64,000 bases of DNA from Prescottella equi (lineage in GTDB: Bacteria; Actinomycetota; Actinomycetes; Mycobacteriales; Mycobacteriaceae): positions 186,001 through 250,000 of the forward strand of contig NZ_LWTX01000002.1 in NCBI RefSeq assembly GCF_002094305.1, in the 5' to 3' direction. This document shows, one piece after another, positions 49,491 to 57,820 of the stretch (positions are counted from its first letter, which is position 1; each line of letters starts with the position of its first letter). Both the position numbers and the translations under genes were made by a program. A model generated the notes under the pieces. That model had not been told where the DNA came from, searched no databases, and saw only the letters and a list, made by a program, of their open reading frames with translations.

Positions 49491-49503
49491 AATGATTGTC
49501 ATT
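49491..49503. promoter_or_regulatory. Zur-like palindrome at the C- operon promoter
   Basis: AATGA-TTG-TCATT, part of the AT-rich GAAAATGATTGTCATTACA typical of Zur/Fur sites, lies just upstream of the preferred COG0523 start and 85 nt upstream of rpmB. A single site here could control both divergent operons. Confidence 0.75.
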
Positions 49504-49538
49504 ACAGATACAGAAGACTACGCTCACTCAGCGTTATC

Positions 49539-49551
49539 GACAACCGTTTTC
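49539..49551. promoter_or_regulatory. Second Zur-like palindrome, rpmB side
   Basis: GACAAC-C-GTTTTC is a 6-1-6 near-palindrome (one mismatch), 37 nt before the rpmB start. It resembles the GAAAAC-x-GTTTTC form of actinobacterial Zur sites but is weaker than the first site. Confidence 0.5.
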
Positions 49552-49587
49552 AAGAACTGGCCGCTCGACGGCCGGAAGGGAGCCTCC

Positions 49588-49824
49588 GTGTCCGCTCACT
49601 GCCAGGTGACCGGCAGACGCCCCGGCTTCGGCCGATCCGTATCCCACTCGCACCGACGGACCAATCGGCGCTGGAACCCCAACATCCAGACCAAGACGTA
49701 CTTCCTGCCCGGCGAGGGCCGCAGGATCACCCTGCGCGTCACCCCGAAAGGCATCCGCACCATCGACCGCGACGGCATCGAAGCCGTGGTCGCCCGCCTC
49801 CGGGCCGCCGGAGAGAAGGTTTGA
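49588..49824 (+). CDS. rpmB: 50S ribosomal protein bL28, zinc-independent (C-) form
   Basis: A 78-aa protein with [21 protein letters not shown] and [14 protein letters not shown]. Only one Cys remains, so the zinc ribbon of ordinary bL28 is lost. GTG at 49588 with GGAAGGGAG upstream. First gene of the four-gene plus-strand operon. Confidence 0.94.
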   Translation: MSAHCQVTGRRPGFGRSVSHSHRRTNRRWNPNIQTKTYFLPGEGRRITLRVTPKGIRTIDRDGIEAVVARLRAAGEKV

Positions 49825-49829
49825 AAACC

Positions 49830-49994
49830 ATGGCAGGCAACGAGATCCGCCCACTCACCAAGCTCGTGTCCACGGCGGGCACCGGATACCGCTACTACAC
49901 CCGGAAGAACCGACGCAACGACCCGGAGCGTCTGGTACTGCGCCGCTACGACCCCGTGGTGCGCCGGCACGTCGACTTTCGAGAGGAGCGCTGA
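49830..49994 (+). CDS. rpmG: 50S ribosomal protein bL33, zinc-independent (C-) form
   Basis: A 54-aa protein ending in [17 protein letters not shown], with [14 protein letters not shown] typical of bL33, and no Cys. ATG 5 nt after the bL28 stop. Confidence 0.94.
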   Translation: MAGNEIRPLTKLVSTAGTGYRYYTRKNRRNDPERLVLRRYDPVVRRHVDFREER

Positions 49995-49998
49995 CGAC

Positions 49999-50304
49999 AT
50001 GGCGAAGAAGTCGAAGATCGTCCGGAACGAACAACGCAAGGCGACCGTGGCGCGCTACGCGCCGCTCCGCGCGGAACTGAAGGAGACCATCCGGCGGCCC
50101 ACGTCCACTCCCGAGGAACGCGTCACAGCACAGTTTCGGCTGGCAGGGCTGCCGCGGGACGCGAGTCCGGTACGATTGCGCAATCGAGACGCCGCGGATG
50201 GACGTCCGCGCGGTCACCTGCGAAAGTTCGGCCTTTCCCGCGTTCGGGTACGCGAGATGGCACACCGCGGGGAACTGCCAGGCGTGCACAAGTCGAGCTG
50301 GTAA
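49999..50304 (+). CDS. rpsN: 30S ribosomal protein uS14, zinc-independent (C-) form
   Basis: A 101-aa protein of the long uS14 type without the CxxC pair: [14 protein letters not shown], then [23 protein letters not shown] and RELPGV-like tail. ATG 4 nt after the bL33 stop. Confidence 0.94.
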   Translation: MAKKSKIVRNEQRKATVARYAPLRAELKETIRRPTSTPEERVTAQFRLAGLPRDASPVRLRNRDAADGRPRGHLRKFGLSRVRVREMAHRGELPGVHKSSW

Positions 50305-50314
50305 GGAAAGAGCA

Positions 50315-50569
50315 ATGGCAGTCAAGAGATCACCGTCGAGGAAGTCGCGCGGCGAGCAGGGCCGCCGCCCCAAGAAGAACCCGCTCATCGCCGCGGGCAT
50401 CGAGACCGTCGACTACAAGGACGTCAACCTCCTGCGCACCTTCATCTCGGACCGCGGCAAGATCCGTAGCCGCCGCGTCACGGGGCTGACCCCGCAGCAG
50501 CAGCGCCAGGTCGCCGTGGCGGTGAAGAACGCGCGCGAGATGGCGCTTCTCCCCTTCACCAGCCGCTAG
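50315..50569 (+). CDS. rpsR: 30S ribosomal protein bS18, zinc-independent (C-) form
   Basis: An 84-aa protein with [29 protein letters not shown] and the RNA-binding [27 protein letters not shown], with no Cys. ATG at 50315 with AAGGAAAG upstream; last gene of the operon. Confidence 0.95.
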   Translation: MAVKRSPSRKSRGEQGRRPKKNPLIAAGIETVDYKDVNLLRTFISDRGKIRSRRVTGLTPQQQRQVAVAVKNAREMALLPFTSR

Positions 50570-50576
50570 GACCCAC

Positions 50577-50617
50577 CCGAGAGGCCGCGCAGTCCGACCG
50601 ACCGCGCGGCCTCTCGG
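50577..50617. terminator. Terminator after rpsR
   Basis: CCGAGAGGCCGCGC (50577-50590) pairs perfectly over 14 bp with GCGCGGCCTCTCGG (50604-50617). It separates the C- ribosomal operon from the metal importer. Confidence 0.75.
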
Positions 50618-50658
50618 CGTTCGTGGCGAGCGACGCACGGTCCGCCGCGGCTGCACGC

Positions 50659-50664
50659 TAGATT
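50659..50664 (+). promoter_or_regulatory. -10 box of the FecBCD-type operon, leaderless
   Basis: TAGATT ends 6 nt before the GTG at 50671, and no ribosome site is present. I see no Zur-like site in the short gap after the terminator. Confidence 0.4.
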
Positions 50665-50670
50665 CTCCGG

Positions 50671-51858
50671 GTGTCGTTTTCGTTCCGTACCGCTGTTCTT
50701 CTCACCGCGACCGCCCTGACCGTGGGCGCTGTCGCGGCGTGCTCGTCCGATGACTCGACCGACGCCGCGTCGGCCGCCGGCGCCGACTGCATCACCGACT
50801 TCGACGCGGGCACCGACTACTTCCCGGACAAGCAGACCGTGGAATACGCGGAGAACTTCGACATCGAGTACCACCAGTCGTACCAGGTGGTGACGGTCCG
50901 CCAGCCCGGCCAGGCCGACGAGTCGTACGTGCTCACCCGCTGCGGCGCCCCGGCGCCCGAACTCACGGGCGACCTCGCCGGCGCCCAGCAGGTCACGACG
51001 CCGGTGACGAGCCTGTTCGCCGAGTCGACGACGCACCTGCCGAGCCTCGAGGCCCTCGGCAAGCTCGACGTTCTGACCGGTTTCGCGAGCGCCGACTACG
51101 TCTACAGCGAGGCCGCGCGCGCCCACATCGCCGACGACGGCGTCACCCAGTTCGCCACTGCCGGCCAGGTCGACGCGGAGGCCGTCGTGGCGCAGGCCCC
51201 GCAGGCGTTCGTGACCGGCGGCTTCACCGATCCCGCTTTCGCGGTGATCGAGCGTTCGAAGATCCCGGTCCTCGACAACTACGACTGGCTCGAGACCGAC
51301 CCGTTGGGCCGGGCCGAGTGGATCAAGTTCTTCGCGGCCCTCACCGGCACCGAGCAGCAGGCCACCGAGACGTTCGACGGCATCGTCTCCGAGTACGGCA
51401 AGTACACGACACTCGCCGCGAACGTCGCGGACGCGCCGATCGTTCCGGGCCTGCCCTATCAGGGAGCGTGGTCGGTCCCGCTGGCCAGCTACTCCAACGA
51501 CCTGTACTCCACCGCCCGCATCACGCACCCGTGGAAGTCGGAGCCGGGCACCGGCAGCCTGCAGACGGACCTCGAGACCGTGTTCGCGAAGGCCGGCGGA
51601 TTCCCGTTGGCGATCAGCACGTCTTCGAACAGGACGAAGGCCGAGGCGATCGCCGCCGAGCCGCGCCTCGCCGAGTTCGCAGCCTTCCGCGACGGTCAGG
51701 TGTGGACGTCGTCGGCGCGGATGACCGACGCGGGCGCGCTCGACATCTACGAGCAGGGCGTCCTGCGCCCCGACCTGGTGCTCGCCGATCTCATCGCGAT
51801 CGCGCATCCGGACCTTCTGCCCGGCCACGAGTTCACCTTCTACCGTCGACTGCAGTGA
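50671..51858 (+). CDS. FecB/TroA-like metal or metallophore-binding lipoprotein
   Basis: Solute receptor of 395 aa with a signal peptide and lipobox VAAC, then two lobes joined by a long helix, as in FecB/BtuF proteins (GKLDVLTGFASADYVYS, VVAQAPQAFVTGG, EQGVLRPDLVLADLIAIAHPDLLPG). GTG at 50671. Overlaps the permease gene by 4 nt. The ligand could be a siderophore, zincophore, haem or cobalamin; the setting next to zinc-responsive genes makes zinc or a zincophore attractive, but that is inference. Confidence 0.9.
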   Translation: MSFSFRTAVLLTATALTVGAVAACSSDDSTDAASAAGADCITDFDAGTDYFPDKQTVEYAENFDIEYHQSYQVVTVRQPGQADESYVLTRCGAPAPELTGDLAGAQQVTTPVTSLFAESTTHLPSLEALGKLDVLTGFASADYVYSEAARAHIADDGVTQFATAGQVDAEAVVAQAPQAFVTGGFTDPAFAVIERSKIPVLDNYDWLETDPLGRAEWIKFFAALTGTEQQATETFDGIVSEYGKYTTLAANVADAPIVPGLPYQGAWSVPLASYSNDLYSTARITHPWKSEPGTGSLQTDLETVFAKAGGFPLAISTSSNRTKAEAIAAEPRLAEFAAFRDGQVWTSSARMTDAGALDIYEQGVLRPDLVLADLIAIAHPDLLPGHEFTFYRRLQ

Positions 51859-52892
51859 ACCGCACCGCCGCCACCGTCACCGCGCTGGCCGCGTTCGTCG
51901 TCGCGGCGACGATCCTCGCGGTTTCGGTCGGATCGGTGACCATCCCGTTCGGCACCACCGCGCGGTACCTGTTCACCGGTGACGCGGGCTCAGAGCGCTG
52001 GACCACGCTCATCGCGGACATCCGTCTGCCCCGCGTGGTCACCGCGGCCTGTGCGGGCGCGGCGCTCGCGGTGGCGGGTCTGCTGATGCAGACGCTGTTC
52101 GCCAATCCCCTCGCCGACCCGTACATCCTCGGGGTGTCCTCCGGCGCGAGTCTGGGCGTCGCGCTCGTGGTGCTCGGCTCGGGTACCGGCGCCGGCGTCT
52201 TCGCGGCGGTCGCGGGAACCGGGCGTCTCGGGGTCGCTGCGGCTGCCGCGATAGGCGCGCTGGCCGTGCTGCTGCTGGTGCTCGCCATCTCGCGCTGGAT
52301 CCGTTCGGTCGTCACGCTGCTCATCGTCGGCGTCATGGTGGGGTCCGTCACCAGCGCGATCGTCTCGCTGCTGGTCGCGTTCTCGCAGCCCGCCCAGATG
52401 CAGCAGTTCGTCCTGTGGAGCCTCGGCTCGTACGCGGGCGCGTCGTGGTCGGATCTGCGGGTTCTCGTGCCCGCCGTGCTCGTCGGTGTCGTGTTGGCCG
52501 CGACGCTGGTCCGGCCGCTCAACGCGATGCTCCTCGGCGAGGACTACGCCCACTCGATGGGCGTCCATCTGGTCCGCACCCGAACGATCGCGATCACGGC
52601 GTCGGCGCTGCTGGCCGGCGCCGTCACCGCGTTCTGCGGACCGATCGCCTTCCTCGGGATCGCGGTCCCACACCTCGCCCGGCTGGCGCTCGGCACCTCC
52701 GACCACCGGATCCTCCTGCCCGGCGTCGTGCTCATGGGGGCCGGTGTGTCACTGCTGTGTTCGGTGGTCGCCCAGCTGCCCGGACGCGACGGCGTCCTGC
52801 CCCTCAACGTCGTCACCGCGCTCGTCGGCGCGCCGGTCGTGATCCTCGTCCTCCTGCGCTCGCGCCGCGCCCAAGCCGGGACCGTCTCATGA
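51855..52892 (+). CDS. FecCD family ABC permease
   Basis: A 345-aa protein with about 10 membrane helices and family motifs RLPRVVTAACAGAALAVAGLLMQTLFANPLADPYILGVSSGASLG and FCGPIAFLGIAVPHLAR, the latter contacting the ATPase. GTG start overlaps the receptor stop (GTGA); its own stop overlaps the ATPase start (ATGA), so the three are translationally coupled. Confidence 0.95.
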   Translation: MNRTAATVTALAAFVVAATILAVSVGSVTIPFGTTARYLFTGDAGSERWTTLIADIRLPRVVTAACAGAALAVAGLLMQTLFANPLADPYILGVSSGASLGVALVVLGSGTGAGVFAAVAGTGRLGVAAAAAIGALAVLLLVLAISRWIRSVVTLLIVGVMVGSVTSAIVSLLVAFSQPAQMQQFVLWSLGSYAGASWSDLRVLVPAVLVGVVLAATLVRPLNAMLLGEDYAHSMGVHLVRTRTIAITASALLAGAVTAFCGPIAFLGIAVPHLARLALGTSDHRILLPGVVLMGAGVSLLCSVVAQLPGRDGVLPLNVVTALVGAPVVILVLLRSRRAQAGTVS

Positions 52893-53665
52893 CGCTCGTC
52901 CTCGACGACGTCACCGTCGGCTACCCGGGCCGCCCGGCGCGGACGATCCTGCGAGATGTGCGATTGACGGCCCACGCCGGTCAGGTCACCGCCCTGCTCG
53001 GCCCCAACGGCGCGGGCAAGTCGACGCTGCTGCGGTCGGTCGCCGGGTTGCAGCGTGTCCTCGGCGGGTCGGTGTTCCTCGACGGGGACGACGTCACGAA
53101 GCTCTCCCCCGCACACCGCGCCCGGAGGATCGCGGTGGTCCTCACCGACCGCGTCGACGGGGGCCTGCTCACGGGTGGCGAGGTGGCCGCCCTCGGACGA
53201 CTCCCCCACCAGGGCTTCACATCCCGGTTGAGCGCGGACGAGAAGCGGCTCATCGCCGACAGTCTCGACCGGCTCGGCGCCGCCCACCTCACCGACGTGC
53301 GCATGCACGAGATGTCGGACGGCCAGCGACAGCGCATCCTGATCGCGCGGGCGCTCGTGCAGCAGCCGGCCCTGTTGGTGCTCGACGAGCCGAGCGCGTT
53401 CCTCGACGTGGCCGCTCGCGTCGAACTGCTGGCCCTGCTGGACGAGATCGCCACCGACACCGGAATCACGGTGCTGCTCTCGACGCACGACGTCGAACTG
53501 GTGCTGCGCACGTCACAGCACGTGTGGCTGGCCGCCGGGGACGGCACCGTCGTCGACGGCAGCCCCGCCGAACTCGTCGAATCAGGGGCGATCACGCGCG
53601 CCTTCGACTCACGGCGGGTGCACTTCGATCCGCGCGACGGCATCTTCCGCCTGGGCGGCGTATAG
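52889..53665 (+). CDS. FecE/BtuD-type ABC ATP-binding protein
   Basis: A 258-aa ATPase with Walker A GPNGAGKSTLL, Q-loop, the signature as MSDGQRQRILIARALVQ (MSDGQ in place of LSGGQ), Walker B LLVLDEPSAFLD and H-loop STHDVEL. The tail PRDGIFRLGGV is usual for this group. Completes the importer. Confidence 0.94.
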   Translation: MTLVLDDVTVGYPGRPARTILRDVRLTAHAGQVTALLGPNGAGKSTLLRSVAGLQRVLGGSVFLDGDDVTKLSPAHRARRIAVVLTDRVDGGLLTGGEVAALGRLPHQGFTSRLSADEKRLIADSLDRLGAAHLTDVRMHEMSDGQRQRILIARALVQQPALLVLDEPSAFLDVAARVELLALLDEIATDTGITVLLSTHDVELVLRTSQHVWLAAGDGTVVDGSPAELVESGAITRAFDSRRVHFDPRDGIFRLGGV

Positions 53666-53682
53666 AGACGGCGCCCGGTCGA

Positions 53683-54078
53683 TCAGGCGTCCGAGTCGTT
53701 CGGCGACTCCGGCCGCGGCGCGATCTCGTGGAGCATCGCGTCGGAGGAAATCCACTTGCCGGTGCTGATCAGTTCGGCGATCACGAGATCGAACGCGTCG
53801 GCGAGCCACTCGTGACGCGCGCGGACGAGTTCGACGTCGCCCGTCGTGTCGTCCGAGGTCTGCTCGAAGAGCCGCACCAACCAGATGTCGCGGGCGTCGG
53901 GGTCGCTGCTCAGTCCGTGTTCGGTATTGGTGGCGAGCACGTACATCCCGAAGGCGAAGTCGACACGGATCGCGTACTCGCCACCGATGTTGACGACGTT
54001 CGTGGGCCGATGCGTGGCGGCGGCGAGCGCGGTCAACGCATCGGCGTAGCGGGCTGCGTGTTCCTGTGTGCGTGGCAC
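53683..54078 (-). CDS. Uncharacterised protein, 131 aa
   Basis: I do not recognise it. The product has no signal peptide or membrane helix and one region of alternating hydrophobic residues (NVVNIGGEYAIRVDFAFGMYVLATN) that suggests a beta-sheet core, followed by a helical acidic half. GTG at 54078 with AGGGA upstream. Convergent with the FecE gene and downstream of a MerR gene on the same strand. Confidence 0.7.
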   Translation of the reverse strand: MPRTQEHAARYADALTALAAATHRPTNVVNIGGEYAIRVDFAFGMYVLATNTEHGLSSDPDARDIWLVRLFEQTSDDTTGDVELVRARHEWLADAFDLVIAELISTGKWISSDAMLHEIAPRPESPNDSDA

Positions 54079-54126
54079 TTCATCGTCCCTTCGGTCGACG
54101 CGAGATCGGACTCGGTGGTCTCGCTG

Positions 54127-54447
54127 CTACACGGCCGATTCGGCAGCCGCCCTCAATCTGGCGTTCTCGGCGGTCAGCGCCGCGCGTTCGTCCTCGAGCG
54201 ACAGGATGAGACCGATACCGGTGAGGTTGACGCCGAGCGCGACGAGTTCACTGATCCTGGTCAGCCGGTACAGGTCGTCCTCGCTGTATCGGCGGGTCCC
54301 GCCCGACGTGCGCGACGGAGTGATGAGCCCGCGGCTCTCGTACAGCCGCAGCGTCTGCGGACCGATCCCGGACAGCTCCGACGTCACCGAGATGCCGTAG
54401 ACGCCACGCTTCGAGCGTGAGGAGTCCTCCGGCGGTTGAATTCCCAC
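54127..54447 (-). CDS. MerR family regulator, HspR-like
   Basis: A 106-aa protein with YGISVTSELSGIGPQTLRLYESRGLITPSRTSGGTRRYSEDDLYRL and GVNLTGIGLILSLED, close to the heat-shock regulator HspR in layout, followed by a short coiled coil. HspR represses the dnaK operon through HAIR sites; no dnaK or HAIR site is here, so another target is likely. The GTG at 54447 has no Shine-Dalgarno, but a TACCTT -10 box ends 7 nt upstream, suggesting a leaderless mRNA. Confidence 0.8.
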   Translation of the reverse strand: MGIQPPEDSSRSKRGVYGISVTSELSGIGPQTLRLYESRGLITPSRTSGGTRRYSEDDLYRLTRISELVALGVNLTGIGLILSLEDERAALTAENARLRAAAESAV

Positions 54448-54592
54448 GAAGGGAAAGGTAGCAGTGCCGGACACGCCCGATGAGCAGCGGCTCGCGGTAC
54501 CGGCCCGGCGCGGCGCCCGGAAGCCCCGGGAGTAGAGTTCGCGGCGGTATGTGCAGTTCAGCGACACCTCGGTAGATCGGCGGATGTAGGCA

Positions 54593-55519
54593 GTGTCGGG
54601 TGTGGTCGCAGGCTTCACGGTCATCTTCGTCGTCATCGCGATCGGGTACTTCCTCGGTCGCACCGGCACCCTCGGCGAGCACGGGCAGTTCGTCCTCAGC
54701 CGCCTCGTCTTCTTCGTCGCCACTCCGGCGCTGCTGTTCGACACCCTCGCCAACTCGGACCTGTCGGTGGTGTTCTCCCCGACCCTCGCCGTGGCGGCGG
54801 CCACCGCGTTCGCAGTCGCCGGCCTCTATTTCGTGATCGCCCGGGTGTGGCTGCGCCGGGAACTGCCGGAACTGACGATCGGCGCGCTCGCGTCGTCGTA
54901 CGTGAACTCGGCGAACCTGGGCATTCCCATCGCCGTGTTCGTACTCGGCGACGCGTCGTTCGTGGCGCCGCTGCTGCTGTTCCAGATCATGATCTTCTCG
55001 CCGATCGCGCTGACCGTGCTCGACATCAGCACGATGCGCCAGGACGCGTCCCGGCTCGAGACGATCACCGCGCCGTTCAAGAATCCGATCGTGCTGGCCG
55101 GCGCCGCCGGACTCGCGGTGGCCGTGTCGGGGTGGACGATGCCGGAAGCACTGATGCAGCCGTTCCGGCTCATCGGCGGCGCCTCCGTCCCCGGGGCACT
55201 GCTCGCCTTCGGACTGTCGCTGTACGGGGTGCGCGTGCTCGAGAAGGGTGCGAGTCCGCGCCGCGACGTCGTGCTCGCGTCGGTGCTCAAGATCTGCGTC
55301 CAGCCGGTGCTCGGGTACCTGATGGCCCGCTACCTGCTCGGCCTCGAGGGTCACGAACTGTTCGCGATCGTCGTCGTGTCGACGCTGCCCACCGCGCAGA
55401 ACGTGTTCGTCTACGCCAGCCGCTATCAGCGCGGCATGGTCCTCTCCCGCGACGCGGCCTTCGTCACGACCTTGGCGTCGATCCCGGCGATCGGATTGGT
55501 GGCGGCGCTGCTCGCCTGA
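54593..55519 (+). CDS. AEC (auxin efflux carrier) family transporter
   Basis: A 308-aa membrane protein with about 10 helices in two inverted halves, including ASSYVNSANLGIPIAVFVLGD, the broken-helix signature of the family, and the second one near TLPTAQNVFVYASRY. Bacterial AEC proteins move carboxylates such as malate or malonate, or amino acids. GTG at 54593. Divergent from the HspR-like regulator, which may control it. Confidence 0.9.
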   Translation: MSGVVAGFTVIFVVIAIGYFLGRTGTLGEHGQFVLSRLVFFVATPALLFDTLANSDLSVVFSPTLAVAAATAFAVAGLYFVIARVWLRRELPELTIGALASSYVNSANLGIPIAVFVLGDASFVAPLLLFQIMIFSPIALTVLDISTMRQDASRLETITAPFKNPIVLAGAAGLAVAVSGWTMPEALMQPFRLIGGASVPGALLAFGLSLYGVRVLEKGASPRRDVVLASVLKICVQPVLGYLMARYLLGLEGHELFAIVVVSTLPTAQNVFVYASRYQRGMVLSRDAAFVTTLASIPAIGLVAALLA

Positions 55520-55529
55520 ACCACCCGGC

Positions 55530-56225
55530 TCACAGGATCCCCAGTTCCGTGGCCCGGACCGCGACGCGGACACGGGACCGCGTCCCGGTCTTGGCGAAGA
55601 TGTTCTCCAGGTGTGTCGCCACCGTGCGCCTACTGATCAACAGTTCCGCGGCGATCTCGGCGTTGCTTGCGCCCTGCGCGACCAGCGCGAGTATCTGGTG
55701 TTCCCGGCCGCTGAGCCGGAACGATTCACGTTCGCTCTGATCCGCGACGATGCGGCGACATTGCCGCGCGAGCGCCTCGATTCCGGCCCGCACCGTCGAA
55801 TCGACCTGCGAGCGCGTGAAGCTCACGTGCAGGACGCTGGTGACCTGCCCTCGTTCCAGGCCGAGTGCCACCGAGGATCCTTCTCGGAACCCAGAGGGCC
55901 GCAACACGTCCTCCACGGCCGATGTCAGCTCGAAATCGGGGACGTCCTCCCAGCAGACCGGCCGCCCGGACGCCACCCTGATGTGGTCGAAGATCCGAGT
56001 GTCGTCGACGAACTCGCGTGCCAGGTACTGCGCGACGGGCACCGCGTAGCCGCCGTTGGCGAGCACCCGCTGCCCCTGGTCCCCACTGCGTCGGTAGGTG
56101 ATCGCGGCCGCGACGTAACCGAGTTCGGCGGACCAGCGTGAGAGCAGGCCGTGCGCGACGGTGACCGGGGATCGGGACGACATCAGGTCCCGGTCTCCGG
56201 CCGCCGTCTCGCACCGCTCGCCCAT
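55530..56225 (-). CDS. LuxR family transcriptional regulator
   Basis: A 231-aa regulator with an N-terminal putative ligand-binding domain (about 1-160) and a C-terminal LuxR helix-turn-helix with LSGREHQILALVAQGASNAEIAAELLISRRTVATHLENIFAKTGTRSR. There is no receiver domain, so it probably senses a ligand. Convergent with the AEC gene, and downstream of the amidase gene on the same strand. Confidence 0.88.
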   Translation of the reverse strand: MGERCETAAGDRDLMSSRSPVTVAHGLLSRWSAELGYVAAAITYRRSGDQGQRVLANGGYAVPVAQYLAREFVDDTRIFDHIRVASGRPVCWEDVPDFELTSAVEDVLRPSGFREGSSVALGLERGQVTSVLHVSFTRSQVDSTVRAGIEALARQCRRIVADQSERESFRLSGREHQILALVAQGASNAEIAAELLISRRTVATHLENIFAKTGTRSRVRVAVRATELGIL

Positions 56226-56246
56226 GGCGCCGAATCTACCTGTGAC

Positions 56247-57665
56247 CTACGCCACCGGACGCCGATCCGCCCACGGCCGCGCCTGCTCCAGGTTCGCCGC
56301 GGCCCGGAGCACGAGCGCATCCTGGCGGTGCCGCGCAGCGATCTGCAGGCCGACCGGACGTCCGTCCGGGGTGAATCCGGCCGGCACGGTGATCGCCGGG
56401 TTGTTCAACATGTTGTACGGGTAGGTCAGCAGCCAGTCGAGAAGCTGCTCGCGGAGCGACTTGCCCTGCAACCAGTCGGGCGCGAACTGGGTGAGCGGGA
56501 AGGTCGCGGATGCGAGGGTCGGCGAGATGAGGACGTCGTAGTCGTTCATGAACTCGGTCCAGGTGTCCCACATGCGACCGCGGAACGTGTCGGCGCGGCC
56601 GTAGTCGACACCGGTGAGCCGACGCCCCTCGTGGATCAGCTCGATCAGATTCTCGTCGACGTCGCCGTGCAGCGAGTCCCAGTTGAGCATGTCGTGCTCG
56701 CCCGCGAAGCCGGGCACCCAGATGCCGTGCCACATCGCCTGAGACGGATCTCCCCAATCGGGGGTCGCCTCGACGATCTTCGCGCCCATCTCCTCGAAGC
56801 ACGCGACCGCCTCGGCACACACGGCCGCGACGTCGGGGTCGACGTACCCGAGACCGAGGTTCGGCGACCACGCGATCCGCAGGCCGTCGATTCCCCCGCG
56901 CGCCGCCTCGACGTACGACGTCTCGACTCGCTCGATGCTGAGAGGATCCGAATGATCCGGTCCGGCGAGCACGTCCAGCATCAGCGCGTTGTCGGCGACG
57001 GTGCGCGTGATGGGGCCGTGGTAGGCCCAGTTGTTGTAGCGGCCGGGCAGGATCGTCTGCGGGATCACGCCGGTCGTGGGTTTGAGACCGACGACGCCGC
57101 ACAGCGCCGACGGGATCCGAACCGATCCGGCGCCGTCGCTGCCCTCGGCGAGCGGGCCCAGTCCGGCGGCAACCGCGGCGGCCGCGCCACCACTCGATCC
57201 ACCCGCGGTGTGGCCGGGCTTCCACGGGTTGTGGGTCGGGCCGAAGAGGTGGTTGTCGGTGCCGCCGTAGTAACCGCTCTCCGGCGTGTTGGTCTTGCCG
57301 AGATACAGGCCACCGGCCTGCCGCAACCGGGTCACGATCACCGCGTCGCGCTCGGCGATGTTGTCGCGCATGGGCTTCAGGCCGAATGTGGTCGGGAGAC
57401 CGCGGACGTCGGTGAGATCCTTGATCGTGAACGGGACGCCGTGCAGCGGCCCCAACTGTTCGCCACTCACCTGCGCGCGTGTCAGTTCCGCCGCGTCGCG
57501 CCGCACCTGGTCGGCGTCGAAGTGCACGATCGCGTTGACCGAAGGGTTGATCTCGTCGACCCGGCGGATCATCTCCTCCGCGATCTCGTTGGGCGACAGA
57601 CTCTTCGAGGCGACCTGCGCGGCCATCTCGATAGCCGACATCCAACCCGGATCCGATGTGTTCAT
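56247..57665 (-). CDS. Amidase signature family enzyme
   Basis: Ser-cisSer-Lys hydrolase of 472 aa from the ATG at 57665. Catalytic Lys82 in FTIKDLTDV, cis-Ser157 in AGGSSGGAAAAVAAG and nucleophile Ser181 in GSDGAGSVRIPSALCG are all present. Substrates in this family range from aromatic and aliphatic amides to nylon oligomers; GatA is excluded, as no gatB or gatC is present. Divergent from the arsR-VOC pair. Confidence 0.92.
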   Translation of the reverse strand: MNTSDPGWMSAIEMAAQVASKSLSPNEIAEEMIRRVDEINPSVNAIVHFDADQVRRDAAELTRAQVSGEQLGPLHGVPFTIKDLTDVRGLPTTFGLKPMRDNIAERDAVIVTRLRQAGGLYLGKTNTPESGYYGGTDNHLFGPTHNPWKPGHTAGGSSGGAAAAVAAGLGPLAEGSDGAGSVRIPSALCGVVGLKPTTGVIPQTILPGRYNNWAYHGPITRTVADNALMLDVLAGPDHSDPLSIERVETSYVEAARGGIDGLRIAWSPNLGLGYVDPDVAAVCAEAVACFEEMGAKIVEATPDWGDPSQAMWHGIWVPGFAGEHDMLNWDSLHGDVDENLIELIHEGRRLTGVDYGRADTFRGRMWDTWTEFMNDYDVLISPTLASATFPLTQFAPDWLQGKSLREQLLDWLLTYPYNMLNNPAITVPAGFTPDGRPVGLQIAARHRQDALVLRAAANLEQARPWADRRPVA

Positions 57666-57783
57666 GGCGAACCGTCCTTCACAGTGAGGTGTTGCGGAGA
57701 CGATCGCCACGCTATGACCGTCGTCACACCCGCACCATCGGTCGGATGACCGATGACGGAACCCCGACGGGCGTCGACGGGGA

Positions 57784-57813
57784 TTGACAGGCAAGCGAGC
57801 ACTTGCCTATCGT
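57784..57813 (+). promoter_or_regulatory. arsR promoter with operator filling the spacer
   Basis: -35 TTGACA (57784-57789) and -10 TATCGT (57808-57813) are separated by exactly 18 nt, and GGCAAG-N6-CTTGCC (57790-57807) fills that spacer. Transcription should start at the GTG at 57821, so the mRNA is leaderless and the operator would block RNA polymerase. Confidence 0.75.
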
Positions 57814-57820
57814 TTCGGGT

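Noticed and set aside
49500-49502. ATG start for the COG0523 gene
   Set aside because: It lies inside the Zur-like palindrome and has no ribosome site; GTG at 49469 has AAAGGGGG.
57803-57820. TTG start for ArsR
   Set aside because: It overlaps the operator and -10 box; GTG at 57821 is at the expected transcription start.
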